Assembly (NCBI GenBank): GCA_900751035.1 | Contig: CAADSF010000235.1 | Span: 1-16,686 of the forward strand | DNA length: 16,686 nt | Direction of reading: 5' to 3' | Origin: an uncultured Oscillospiraceae bacterium | GTDB taxonomy: Bacteria; Bacillota; Clostridia; Oscillospirales; Oscillospiraceae | Shown here: piece by piece, positions 1-7,211 of the stretch | How the letters are laid out: each line of letters begins with the position of its first letter | Position numbering within the stretch: the first letter of the stretch is position 1 | Position numbers and translations under genes: made by a program | Notes under the pieces: generated by a model | What the model was told of the DNA's origin: nothing | What the model saw: only the letters and a program-made list of their open reading frames with translations | Databases searched by the model: none

Positions 1-94
1 CCTTGACCATGTCGTCGCGTGCGCCGTAGATCAGCTCGCCGGGCATGAAGCCGCGGTTGCAGAAGCAAAGGGCAAAGGTCATTTTCTTTTTCAT
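1..94 (-). CDS. L-fucose/L-arabinose isomerase family protein, N-terminal fragment (cut by window edge)
   Basis: Only the first 31 codons are present; the rest lies beyond base 1. The translation opens MKKKMTFALCFCNRGFMPGE and continues with an acidic GARDDMVK stretch. This resembles the N-terminus of FucI/AraA-type isomerases, in which a hydrophobic strand is followed by a (G/C)NRGFxP loop. Known members interconvert aldoses and ketoses in the cytosol using a divalent metal. The ATG at 92-94 has an excellent AGGAGGAT site at 101-108 on the minus strand and lies 24 bp after the aldolase stop, so it is the distal gene of the leftward operon. The context supports an aldose-ketose isomerase ahead of the FGGY kinase step. 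No catalytic residue is visible in this fragment, so the family call rests on the N-terminal motif alone. Confidence 0.65.
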   Translation of the reverse strand, partial: MKKKMTFALCFCNRGFMPGELIYGARDDMVK

Positions 95-118
95 GGTTGA
101 ATCCTCCTGTTTTTATTT

Positions 119-1021
119 TTATCCGAACAGCTTTTCCTGATTGCCTTCAATGCGGAACGAGCGGATGATCTCGCACGTGCGGGTATAGACGGCGGCGCGG
201 GCCTTTTCCACGTCGTTCGTCTCGCCCAGCGTGCGTTCGTAGGTCTGGCGGATTTCCGTGCCGACGTTGATCTTCGCGATGCCGTTGGCGATGCCGTCCA
301 GAATGCACTGGTTGTTGATGCCGGAGCCGCCGTGCAGGACGAGCGGGATGTTCGTAATTTTGCTGAGGCCGGCGATGTGCTCGATGTCCAGCCGGGCCTC
401 CGGCTTTTTCTGATTGCGCACGCCCTCGGCGATCGCGCCGTGGATGGAGCCGACGGCGACGCTCAGCCAGTCGCATTTCGTTTCTTCGGCGAACTGCTTC
501 GCTTCGCCGAGATCCGTGAAGCCCTTCTTCGTGCGGAAAATTTCCTCATAATCCATGTTCGCGCCTGCACCCTCGTGACCCATGACGGAGCCGAGCTCGG
601 CCTCGCAGGCAATATCATTTGCGTGCGCAAAGTCCGCGACCTGCTTCGTCACGGCGATGTTCTCCGCAAGCTTCAGGCGGCTGCCGTCGACCATGACGGA
701 CTGATAGCCGGCCTTGACGGCGCGTTCGAGAATGGGCATATAGTCCACGCGCTTCTGGTCCTCGTCGATGACGGGCACATGGTCGAGGTGCAGCAGGGTG
801 TATTTCGGGTCATAATACTTGAAATATTCCTCTGCGACGGCCTCCAGGCTCTTCGCCTCAAACTTTTCCCATTCCAGACGCGCCACCTGCAGCATGGCGA
901 CGGTCTTTTCGTCGATGATGGCCTGCGCAACGGGCTTTGCCATCGGCAGATAGGGGATGTTGAACGCCGGGACGATGGTATGGTGCTGCCATGCAAGCCG
1001 GACAGCTTCCTGTGCTTTCAT
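119..1021 (-). CDS. Class II ketose-(bis)phosphate aldolase (FBP aldolase-like)
   Basis: A 300-residue member of the zinc-dependent class II aldolase family (FbaA/GatY/KbaY/IolJ group). These enzymes cleave ketose 1-phosphates or 1,6-bisphosphates to dihydroxyacetone phosphate and an aldehyde in the cytosol. Visible family motifs are HLDH at residues 78-81 (catalytic Asp80, Zn ligand His81), SVMVDGS at 108-114, EAELG at 140-144, GSIHG with Zn ligand His194, LHGGSG with Zn ligand His230, and KINVGTE at 250-256. I chose the ATG at 1021 over one seven codons upstream because AAGGAGAG sits just before it. Length is normal. It lies 34 bp after the DUF4432 gene and 24 bp before the isomerase-like gene. 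This setting points to a pathway-specific aldolase rather than the glycolytic one. Substrate specificity cannot be read from the sequence. Confidence 0.9.
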   Translation of the reverse strand: MKAQEAVRLAWQHHTIVPAFNIPYLPMAKPVAQAIIDEKTVAMLQVARLEWEKFEAKSLEAVAEEYFKYYDPKYTLLHLDHVPVIDEDQKRVDYMPILERAVKAGYQSVMVDGSRLKLAENIAVTKQVADFAHANDIACEAELGSVMGHEGAGANMDYEEIFRTKKGFTDLGEAKQFAEETKCDWLSVAVGSIHGAIAEGVRNQKKPEARLDIEHIAGLSKITNIPLVLHGGSGINNQCILDGIANGIAKINVGTEIRQTYERTLGETNDVEKARAAVYTRTCEIIRSFRIEGNQEKLFG

Positions 1022-1055
1022 ATGAATCTCTCCTTCGTACAATACTTATTAGTAC

Positions 1056-2060
1056 TTATTTCTGCTTGAGCGCTTCGAACTGCGCTTCGTTTTCGAGCAT
1101 GGTCAGCCGTACGCCGTAGGTCTTCTTTTCGCCGGGGGCAAGCATCTGCAAAAGGCCCTTTTCCCGCATCACATCGCGGCCGTCGGGGTAGCAGTTGCCG
1201 GGTTCGAGGCCCATGACGTAGTCCTTGACGCCCATCATCTTCCACTGCGTAAAGCAGTTGAGGCTGGACGAGTCAAACGAAATGGCAAGACCGTAGCCGC
1301 GGTCATGATTGAAGATGGCGGCGAGGCCGGGTTTGCCGTTAAAGGCGTGATAATAGCACTGCTCCTCAAAGCCGGGGGTGGGGGAGAGGACTTTGTTCCA
1401 TGTGTCCAGATCCTCGGCGGCGTGCGCGTTGCGGGGCGTGATTTCGGCGGCGGGGATATAGAGCTCTGCCGCCTCGGACAGCATGGGGTAGCCCATGTTC
1501 ATGTGGTACAGGATCATGACCGGGGAGGCCTCGCCGCCGACGTTTTCAATTTCGTCGGTGACGGTGATCTCGTTCGCCTTCTTCGAGCACGTGATCGTGC
1601 GCGTCAGAATGAGCTTTTCGGCGAAGATCTGCGCGTGGCGCATGACGGCCTTGAGCCAGATTTTCTCATCGTCCATGTCCCAGAGCAGACGCTCGGCGGG
1701 AATGTTGCCGACCGCACCGTGCAGCGGCAGACGCACGCCCTCGTCCGTGCAGGGAGAGCCAACAGCCAGCAGACCGCAGGTGGTCAGGAAGCCCGCCGTG
1801 AAATTCTTGAGCCAGCCCGCTTCCTTGTCGTCATAGTAAGCGGGGGCGACGTAGCCGTTCGCCGAGAAAAAGCCGCAGTTTTCGCCGCGGAACTGCAGGC
1901 GGGAAATATCCGCGCAGCGGTCGGCGGAGACGGTGAAGTCCAGCCCCTTGCCGTTTCGTACCTGCAAAAGACGCATTCCGTCGCCCTTGCCGCCGGTCAG
2001 CCGGTATTCCTCCACACCGAACAGCTGCGATTCGTGTCCGTAATATGCGCGTTCGTTCAT
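1056..2060 (-). CDS. DUF4432 / aldose 1-epimerase family protein
   Basis: A 334-residue protein of the DUF4432 family, which shares the galactose-mutarotase fold and is usually annotated as aldose 1-epimerase-like. Recognisable stretches include FTVSADRCADISRL near residues 42-55, LPLHGAVGNIPAER (histidine loop), ILYHMNMGYPML in the middle, and GLEPGNCYPDGR near the C-terminus, where mutarotases carry their catalytic glutamate. No signal peptide is seen, so it should act in the cytosol. The ATG at 2058-2060 follows an AAAGGAGC site. It is the first enzyme gene downstream of the regulator in the leftward unit, separated from it by 123 bp that hold a long inverted repeat. The predicted role is interconversion of anomers of the imported sugar or of a pathway intermediate. 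The family is clear; the substrate is unknown. Confidence 0.85.
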   Translation of the reverse strand: MNERAYYGHESQLFGVEEYRLTGGKGDGMRLLQVRNGKGLDFTVSADRCADISRLQFRGENCGFFSANGYVAPAYYDDKEAGWLKNFTAGFLTTCGLLAVGSPCTDEGVRLPLHGAVGNIPAERLLWDMDDEKIWLKAVMRHAQIFAEKLILTRTITCSKKANEITVTDEIENVGGEASPVMILYHMNMGYPMLSEAAELYIPAAEITPRNAHAAEDLDTWNKVLSPTPGFEEQCYYHAFNGKPGLAAIFNHDRGYGLAISFDSSSLNCFTQWKMMGVKDYVMGLEPGNCYPDGRDVMREKGLLQMLAPGEKKTYGVRLTMLENEAQFEALKQK

Positions 2061-2086
2061 TTTGGATGCTCCTTTCAGTCCAGACG

Positions 2087-2173
2087 TGCGTACACGCAGA
2101 AAGCCTGTACGTTGTTCCTTCTATCCTAGAATAGCAGAAAAAACGTACAGGCAATAGTGATTTTTGTACAAAA
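2087..2173. repeat. Inverted repeat and cluster of GTAC-centred palindromes between regulator gene and DUF4432 gene
   Basis: The 123-bp gap between the two leftward genes holds a perfect 11-bp inverted repeat. GCCTGTACGTT at 2103-2113 pairs with AACGTACAGGC at 2142-2152 across a 28-nt loop. Further GTAC-centred palindromes flank it: TTTTGTACAAAA at 2162-2173 and TGCG-TACA-CGCA at 2087-2098. GTAC cores therefore fall at 2090, 2107, 2145 and 2166, the last two 21 bp apart. On the minus strand the right arm is followed by only TTT, so this is a poor intrinsic terminator. An operator array for the downstream enzyme genes, or an RNA-processing hairpin, is more likely. No convincing minus-strand -35/-10 pair was found; the best, TTGCCT and TATTCT, has a 15-bp spacer. 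Confidence 0.6.
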
Positions 2174-2183
2174 TCCGAAAAAA

Positions 2184-3038
2184 TTATTTTTTGTCCGCCG
2201 CTTTGCTGCTGTTTTCCAGATTTTTTCTGTATTCGCGCGGGGAACAGCTGAATTTCCGGTGGAAAACCTTGGAGAAATAGTTGTAGTCGTAGAAGCCGAC
2301 GCTGGACGCAATCTCGGAGATCTGCATCGACGTGGTGCGGATCATCTGCTCGGCCATGGCGATGCGCTTGCTGCGGATATAATCGGCGACGGAGGAATTG
2401 AAGCTCGCGTGGAAGATCTGATAGAGCTCGGCGCGGGAGACGGAAAAATGTGCGCACAGGTGCTCGATGGACAAATCCCATGCAATATTGTCGTTGATGT
2501 ATTTTTCAATCTGCTGCGCCGTGTCAAGATTGCGCACCTCCAGCATCCGCCGGTGGTAAATATGGCTGACGCAGGCGTCTAAAATGTTGCAGGCGGCCTT
2601 GATCTCGTCCGGGGAATAGTGCAGCTGCATATTGTAAAGCGACCGGCACTCGGCTTCGTCGATGCCGAACTGCGCGGCGTAGGCCGCGATGGTGTTGAGC
2701 TCCGCGTCCCGGCCGCTCGTGGCCTGCCCGATGCAGATGAACGCGACGATTACGCCCTCATAATATAACGGCGCGAGATATTCCGTCAGTCCCGCGTGAC
2801 ATCGGTACTGCACGGGCTTTCTTGTGCGGCGGCAGGTCTGCATATGGATGGCGTCGCAGCTCGCGCAGCGCCGGTTGAACTCCGCGTTCTGCCGCATTCT
2901 GGCACAGAGCGGATACCACTTGACGGGCGTGGACGCGCATTCCTCAAAGTCCGTGTCGAAGATGCAGAGCTTCAGCCCCGTCAGCGTGTAAAAATCGTGC
3001 AGCAGCTCCGTCAGACCGGCGTTTTTCAAATCCAGCAT
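2184..3038 (-). CDS. PocR-domain AraC-family transcriptional regulator
   Basis: A 284-residue two-domain regulator. Residues about 8-165 form a PocR-type sensory domain with the typical cysteine set: Cys45, Cys58 and Cys61 (CASCD), and Cys80 in CHAGL, followed by a YLAPLYYEG strand. Residues about 176-275 are an AraC/XylS DNA-binding domain with two helix-turn-helix units; the second carries ISEIASSVGFYDYNYFSKVFHRKF and ends SPREYRKN, as is standard. PocR domains are named after the activator of propanediol and cobalamin genes and are thought to bind small organic ligands. The ATG at 3036-3038 follows GGAGGGAG. The gene is divergent from mglB and co-directional with the leftward enzymes, the usual position of a local activator of both units. 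The ligand is unknown. Confidence 0.9.
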   Translation of the reverse strand: MLDLKNAGLTELLHDFYTLTGLKLCIFDTDFEECASTPVKWYPLCARMRQNAEFNRRCASCDAIHMQTCRRTRKPVQYRCHAGLTEYLAPLYYEGVIVAFICIGQATSGRDAELNTIAAYAAQFGIDEAECRSLYNMQLHYSPDEIKAACNILDACVSHIYHRRMLEVRNLDTAQQIEKYINDNIAWDLSIEHLCAHFSVSRAELYQIFHASFNSSVADYIRSKRIAMAEQMIRTTSMQISEIASSVGFYDYNYFSKVFHRKFSCSPREYRKNLENSSKAADKK

Positions 3039-3186
3039 ATCGGCGGCTCCCTCCGGAAAAGTAGTAAATTCGTATGCAGAGACAAGTCTTATTTTCCCCT
3101 GTTTTCTTCCGATTTATATTGTATCAATCTGAAAAAAAGAATGATATATGGCAATATGCACAAAAATGTCGCTTCCTTTTTTACGG

Positions 3187-3224
3187 TTTCGAAGATGTTT
3201 TTCTCTACTTTGGAAACGTTTTTT
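3187..3224. promoter_or_regulatory. Candidate activator half-sites and cre-like palindrome upstream of mglB
   Basis: Direct repeats TTTCGAA (3187-3193) and TTTGGAA (3209-3215) start 22 bp apart, about two helical turns. This is the usual arrangement of half-sites for AraC-family dimers. The second overlaps the 8-bp palindrome AAACGTTT (3214-3221) within TGGAAACGTTTTTT (3211-3224). That resembles a CcpA catabolite-repression site (core AAACGTT) with mismatches at the edges. Both lie just upstream of the candidate mglB promoter and within the divergent region. The short motifs are seen directly; the binding roles are inference. Confidence 0.35.
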
Positions 3225-3231
3225 ACTAGTC

Positions 3232-3299
3232 CTTTCATTTTCTGCATGATAAAATACAATCACGAACGGGAATTCCTGTTTCGACATTAATTTAGGAGG
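3232..3299 (+). promoter_or_regulatory. Candidate mglB promoter and ribosome binding site
   Basis: TACAAT at 3255-3260 is a good -10 element, preceded by overlapping TAAAAT at 3250-3255. The -35 position (about 3232-3237, CTTTCA) matches the TTGACA consensus poorly, consistent with a promoter that needs an activator. The strong AGGAGG site at 3294-3299 decides the ATG at 3308. The rest of 3039-3307 is AT-rich and holds no gene; ATTGTA at 3118-3123 reads as TACAAT on the minus strand and may serve the regulator gene. Confidence 0.4.
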
Positions 3300-3307
3300 A
3301 ATTACAC

Positions 3308-4426
3308 ATGAAAAAGATCATCGCTATGCTGCTTGCAGTGATGATGGTTCTGGCCCTGGCTGCCTGTGCCGCCAAGACCACCGACACTCCGGCTCCCGCC
3401 GAGACCGAGACCAAGACCGAGACCAAGACCGACGCCGTCGAAGAGACTGCGACCGAAGCTGTCACCGAGGGCAAGACTGAGCTCAACATCGGCGTTCTCG
3501 TCTGGAAGTATTCCGACACCTACGGCTCCTCTGTCCGTGTCGCCATGGACAAGTACGCCAAGGAAATCGGCGCTGAGAAGGGCCTGACCATCAACCTCGA
3601 AATGCAGGACGGCAACGACGACCAGGCTACCCAGAACAACCAGGCCGACGTTATGTTCGCCGCAGGCAAGGACCACATCATCATCAACCTCTGCGACACC
3701 TCTGCTGGTCAGTATCTGGTTGACCTTGCCAAGCAGTACAATGTCCCTGTCTCCTTCTACAACAAGGAGCCGACGGACTCCGCAATCGTCACCGGCGTCA
3801 ACTCCATCTTCGTCGGCACGAAGCCCGAAGAGGCCGGCATCATGCAGGGCGAGATCCTCGCTGACCTGTATGCCGCTGATCCCAGCCGCGTCGACAAGAA
3901 CGGCGACGGCAAGGTTATGACCCTTGAGTTCGAAGGCGAAGTCAACAACCCCGAAGCAATCGCCCGTACCGAATACTCCCTGTCCACTGCCATTGAGAAG
4001 GGCGTTCCCTGCGAGATGATGACCGAGAATCAGGTCGCCAACTGGGATACCGCCAAGGCACAGGAAATGATGACCGCGCAGATCGCTTCCCTCGGTGTTG
4101 AGAACATCGAAGTCGTCTTCTGCAACAACGACGACATGGCCATCGGCGTTATCGCTGCTCTGAACGAGGTCGGCTACAACCTCGGCGACGGCGGCGACGA
4201 GATCATCGTCATCGGCGTCGACTGCACCGACACCGCTGTCGAGTACATCAACGCCGGCAAGCTCTACGGCACTGTCAAGCAGGACGGCGACGCAATGGGC
4301 AAGGCCAACATCCTCATGGCCATCAACGGTGCTCTGGGCAAGGATTGGCTCGACGGCACCGACTATGTCATGGCTGACGACGGCTTCTCCATCCGTATCC
4401 CGTACGCAAAGATCACTGCAGAATAA
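3308..4426 (+). CDS. mglB: Galactose-type sugar ABC transporter substrate-binding lipoprotein
   Basis: A 372-residue sugar-binding lipoprotein of the MglB/RbsB fold (periplasmic-binding-protein family 1). The signal peptide MKKIIAMLLAVMMVLALAAC ends in a lipobox with Cys20 as the lipidated residue, so the mature protein is anchored outside the cytoplasmic membrane. A Thr/Glu/Lys-rich linker (about residues 24-55) precedes the globular domain. The ligand-binding core starts at LNIGVLVWKYSDTY. DKNGDGKV beginning at Asp196, followed by glutamates, matches the EF-hand-like calcium loop typical of galactose/glucose-binding MglB. CNNDDMAIGVIAAL is the conserved C-lobe motif. The Ca loop favours a galactose/glucose-like hexopyranose. 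It is the first gene of the mgl operon, next to a divergent regulator, with the strongest translation signals in the cluster. Confidence 0.93.
   Translation: MKKIIAMLLAVMMVLALAACAAKTTDTPAPAETETKTETKTDAVEETATEAVTEGKTELNIGVLVWKYSDTYGSSVRVAMDKYAKEIGAEKGLTINLEMQDGNDDQATQNNQADVMFAAGKDHIIINLCDTSAGQYLVDLAKQYNVPVSFYNKEPTDSAIVTGVNSIFVGTKPEEAGIMQGEILADLYAADPSRVDKNGDGKVMTLEFEGEVNNPEAIARTEYSLSTAIEKGVPCEMMTENQVANWDTAKAQEMMTAQIASLGVENIEVVFCNNDDMAIGVIAALNEVGYNLGDGGDEIIVIGVDCTDTAVEYINAGKLYGTVKQDGDAMGKANILMAINGALGKDWLDGTDYVMADDGFSIRIPYAKITAE
3401..3433 (+). repeat. 12-nt tandem repeat in mglB linker
   Basis: The unit GAGACCAAGACC occurs in tandem at 3407-3418 and 3419-3430, with a partial GAGACC before it and GAC after it. 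It encodes the repeated Glu-Thr-Lys-Thr linker between lipid anchor and binding domain. The unit length is a multiple of three, so slippage would alter linker length without breaking the frame. Confidence 0.8.
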
Positions 4427-4470
4427 TCCGTTCGGCTCATTCTGTTGATCTTGTAAGAGAATTGCAATCG

Positions 4471-4500
4471 AATCAGGTGGCCCTCCGGGGCCACCTGATT
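4471..4500 (+). terminator. Strong hairpin between mglB and mglA without a U-tract
   Basis: A perfect 13-bp stem: AATCAGGTGGCCC at 4471-4483, loop TCCG, GGGCCACCTGATT at 4488-4500. What follows is ATTCAAAAAGG rather than a T run, so full termination is unlikely. Binding-protein genes are often expressed far above their ABC partners. A stable 3' stem after mglB fits partial termination or protection of the mglB message from 3' exonucleases. Confidence 0.7.
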
Positions 4501-4525
4501 ATTCAAAAAGGAATTGGTGATACAC

Positions 4526-6040
4526 TTGGAAGAAAATTACCTGCTCGAAATGCTCGATATCGAAAAGCAGTTCCCGGGCGTCAAGGCGCTGGATCACGCC
4601 AAGCTCCAGCTGCGTCCCGGCTCCATCCACGCTCTGATGGGCGAGAACGGCGCCGGCAAATCGACGCTCATGAAGTGCCTGTTCGGTATCTATAAAAAGG
4701 ACGCGGGCTCCATCCGTATGAACGGCAAAGAGATCAATTTCACGAACCCGCGCAACGCCCTCGACCACGGCGTCGCCATGGTGCATCAGGAGCTCAATCA
4801 GGTCCTGTACCGCAGCGTCATGGAAAATATGTGGCTGGGCCGGTTCCCGCTGAAGGCCGGACTGGTTGACCACAAGAAAATGTACAACGACACCAAGGCT
4901 GTTCTGGACGATCTGGAAATTAAGGTCGACCCGAAGGCGATCATCGGCACCATGGCCGTTTCCCAGCGCCAGATGCTTGAAATTGCGAAGGCAGTCTCCT
5001 ATAACGCAAAGATCCTCGTGCTCGACGAGCCGACGTCTTCGCTGACCAGCGAAGAGGTCGAGCATCTGTTCCGTATCATGCGCCGCCTGTGCGAGCAGGG
5101 CGTCGGCATCATCTATATCTCCCACAAGATGGACGAGATCAAGCGCATCTCCGACGAGGTCACCATCATGCGCGACGGCCAGTGGATCTCCACCGATAAG
5201 ACGGAAAATCTCTCGACCGACGATATCATCAAGCGCATGGTCAACCGCGAAATGACCAACCGCTTCCCGGCCAAGGACAATGTCCCCGGCGACGTGCTGA
5301 TGGAGGTTTCGCACCTGACCGGCAAATATATGCCCACCTGTCAGGACGTTTCGTTCGAGCTTCGCACGGGCGAGGTGCTCGGCGTGGCCGGTCTGGTCGG
5401 CTCACGCAGAACGGAGCTTCTGAGCACGATCTTCGGCATCATGGCGCGCGAGAGCGGCGAAATCAAGCTGAACGGCAAGCTGATTTCCAACAAGTCCCCG
5501 CGGCAGTCCATCAAAAACGGCTTTGCCATGCTGACGGAGGAGCGCCGCGCGACCGGTATCTTCCCCTATGCCAACATTCTGTTCAACACCGTAATTTCAA
5601 ACCTCGGTTCCTATCAGAAGGGGCCGCTGCTTTCCGATAAAAAAATGGCCTCCGATACGGACTGGTCCATTTCCTCCATGCACATCAAAACGCCGTCGCA
5701 GAAGACGCTCATCAAAAACCTCTCCGGCGGCAACCAGCAGAAGGTCATTCTTGGCCGTTGGCTGCTGACGAAGCCCGACGTTCTGCTCCTCGACGAGCCG
5801 ACGCGCGGCATCGACGTCGGCGCCAAGTACGAGATTTACGAATTGATCCTGCAGCTTGCCAAGCAGGGCAAGGCTGTTATGATGGTCTCTTCCGAAATGC
5901 CGGAGCTGATCGGTATCTGCGACCGCATTCTTGTCATGAGCAACGGCCATATGGCCGGTATCCTCGAACGCGGCAAGGACTTCGGCGGCATTGAAAACGA
6001 GCAGGAAACCATTATGCGTCTGGCTGCGCAATATGTATAA
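4526..6040 (+). CDS. mglA: Galactose-type sugar ABC transporter ATP-binding protein (two ABC domains)
   Basis: A 504-residue cytoplasmic ATPase with the duplicated ABC layout of MglA/RbsA/XylG. In the first domain, Walker A is GENGAGKST at 39-47, the signature is degenerate (VSQRQMLEIAKA) as is usual in this family, and Walker B ends LVLDEP with Asp167. In the second domain the Walker A is degenerate (GLVGSRRTEL), the signature LSGGNQQ is at 399-405, and Walker B LLLDEPTRGID has Asp423. No ATG lies near the N-terminus that family members share. TTG at 4526 is chosen because GGTGA at 4516-4520 is well spaced and the protein then begins MEENYLLEML. In-frame GTG at 4517 and TTG at 4514 are alternatives. 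It follows the mglB hairpin and sits 13 bp before mglC. Confidence 0.92.
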   Translation: MEENYLLEMLDIEKQFPGVKALDHAKLQLRPGSIHALMGENGAGKSTLMKCLFGIYKKDAGSIRMNGKEINFTNPRNALDHGVAMVHQELNQVLYRSVMENMWLGRFPLKAGLVDHKKMYNDTKAVLDDLEIKVDPKAIIGTMAVSQRQMLEIAKAVSYNAKILVLDEPTSSLTSEEVEHLFRIMRRLCEQGVGIIYISHKMDEIKRISDEVTIMRDGQWISTDKTENLSTDDIIKRMVNREMTNRFPAKDNVPGDVLMEVSHLTGKYMPTCQDVSFELRTGEVLGVAGLVGSRRTELLSTIFGIMARESGEIKLNGKLISNKSPRQSIKNGFAMLTEERRATGIFPYANILFNTVISNLGSYQKGPLLSDKKMASDTDWSISSMHIKTPSQKTLIKNLSGGNQQKVILGRWLLTKPDVLLLDEPTRGIDVGAKYEIYELILQLAKQGKAVMMVSSEMPELIGICDRILVMSNGHMAGILERGKDFGGIENEQETIMRLAAQYV

Positions 6041-6053
6041 AGAGGTTGAGAAA

Positions 6054-7085
6054 ATGACGAATTCTAAGAAAATGAACCCGCAGAAGCTGAAGGATACGCT
6101 GCTGAAATACGCGCTGTACATCATCCTCATTCTGCTCCTTGTTGTGATCGTTGCGATCAAGCCCAATTTCCTCTCCGTCGGCAACCTGATCTCCATTCTG
6201 AAGCAGGCATCCACGAAGGGTATTCTGGCCTACGGCGTTGCTGGTATCATCATCCTTGCCGGTACCGACCTGTCCGTTGGCCGTGTGCTCGGCCTCTGCG
6301 CGGCTGTCGCGGCCTCCATGCTGCAGTCGGTCACGTTCGCTTCGAGATACTATCCCAGCATCACCGAGCCGCTGCCCCTGATCCTGCCGTTCCTCGCCTG
6401 CGTGGCCATCGCGGTCATCATCTCCGCGTTCAACGGCTTCGGCATGGCAAAGCTCCATATGCACCCCTTCATCGTTACGCTCGGCACGCAGCTGATCTCC
6501 TACGGTCTGTGCTGTATCTACATCGAGAACCAGCCCTCCGGCTCCACACAGGCACTGTCCTCCCTTGATGCGCGCTATGTTGGTCTGGCAACCGGCTCGA
6601 TCGATATCTTCGGCTTCAAGCTGCCGTATCTGGTCATCATCTTCCTGCTGCTGGGCGTTCTGACATGGGTCGTCTGGAACAAGACCCGCTTCGGCAAGAA
6701 TATGTTCGCTGTCGGCGGCAACTCCGAGGCCGCTGAGGTCTCCGGCGTCTCCGTCACGAAGACCATCATGGGCGTGTTCCTGTACGCCGGTCTGATGTAC
6801 GGCATCGCCTCCTTCCTCGAAGGCGCCCGTATCCAGTCCGTCGGCACTGCGACCGGCATCAACTACGAGCTTGACGCCATTGCAGGCTGCGTCATCGGCG
6901 GCGTCTCCTTCAACGGCGGCATCGGCACCGTTCCCGGCGTCGTAATCGGCTCAATCATCCTGCAGGCAATCAACTACGGCCTGTATTTCCTCGGCGTCAA
7001 CGCATATCTCCAGTACATCATCCGCGGCGCGATCATCATCATCGCCGTCGCCATCGACGTGCAGAAGTACGTTGCAAAGAAATAA
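6054..7085 (+). CDS. mglC: Galactose-type sugar ABC transporter permease
   Basis: A 343-residue integral membrane permease of the MglC/RbsC family. Many hydrophobic segments are visible, the first being LLKYALYIILILLLVVIVAI near the N-terminus and the last an Ile/Ala-rich helix just before the C-terminal VAKK. Family motifs include GIIILAGTDLSVGRVLGL in the first third, RFGKNMFAVGGNSEAAEVSG (the cytoplasmic loop that contacts the ATPase) and the Gly-rich GCVIGGVSFNGGIGT near the end. An open frame extends upstream into mglA, but ATG 6054 is preceded by AGAGG at 6041-6045 and gives a normal-length protein. An ATG at 6033 overlapping the mglA stop is a weaker alternative. It forms the membrane channel of the importer with MglB and MglA. 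Confidence 0.92.
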   Translation: MTNSKKMNPQKLKDTLLKYALYIILILLLVVIVAIKPNFLSVGNLISILKQASTKGILAYGVAGIIILAGTDLSVGRVLGLCAAVAASMLQSVTFASRYYPSITEPLPLILPFLACVAIAVIISAFNGFGMAKLHMHPFIVTLGTQLISYGLCCIYIENQPSGSTQALSSLDARYVGLATGSIDIFGFKLPYLVIIFLLLGVLTWVVWNKTRFGKNMFAVGGNSEAAEVSGVSVTKTIMGVFLYAGLMYGIASFLEGARIQSVGTATGINYELDAIAGCVIGGVSFNGGIGTVPGVVIGSIILQAINYGLYFLGVNAYLQYIIRGAIIIIAVAIDVQKYVAKK

Positions 7086-7090
7086 TTGCG

Positions 7091-7140
7091 CTGCGGCTTT
7101 TCAAAGCCACTGCGTTCTGATAGAATGAACGCAATCGCAG
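7091..7140 (+). promoter_or_regulatory. Candidate extended -10 promoter within a branched palindromic region after mglC
   Basis: TAGAAT at 7121-7126 preceded by TGA (7118-7120) forms an extended -10 element. TTTTCA at 7098-7103, with a 17-bp spacer, matches the -35 consensus at four of six positions. The same stretch holds GGCTTT-TC-AAAGCC (7095-7108) and TGCGTTC...GAACGCA (7111-7117/7127-7133), enclosed by CTGCG...CGCAG (7091-7095/7136-7140). It can therefore also fold as a three-way junction in an mglC read-through transcript. Whether it is a promoter for galM or only 3' structure is open. Confidence 0.3.
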
Positions 7141-7151
7141 CAGATCTACAT

Positions 7152-7191
7152 GAGGCGCGTTGCTGCATATAGCAACGCGCCTCTCTTTTTT
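7152..7191 (+). terminator. Intrinsic terminator after mglC
   Basis: A perfect 13-bp stem: GAGGCGCGTTGCT at 7152-7164, loop GCATAT, AGCAACGCGCCTC at 7171-7183. TCTTTTTT follows at 7184-7191. This is a textbook rho-independent terminator on the plus strand. It ends the mglBAC transcript, or attenuates any transcript started from the candidate promoter just upstream, before galM. Confidence 0.9.
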
Positions 7192-7211
7192 AAGAAAGGA
7201 TGATTCTTCCC

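Noticed and set aside
4445..4473. Internal promoter TTGATC-17-TCGAAT before mglA
   Set aside because: The -10 matches poorly and the hairpin at 4471-4500 would follow at once. The operon hairpin explains the region better.
5991..6053. N-terminal extension of MglC into mglA
   Set aside because: The added 21 residues overlap mglA and have no ribosome site. ATG 6054 has AGAGG at a good distance and gives the family length.
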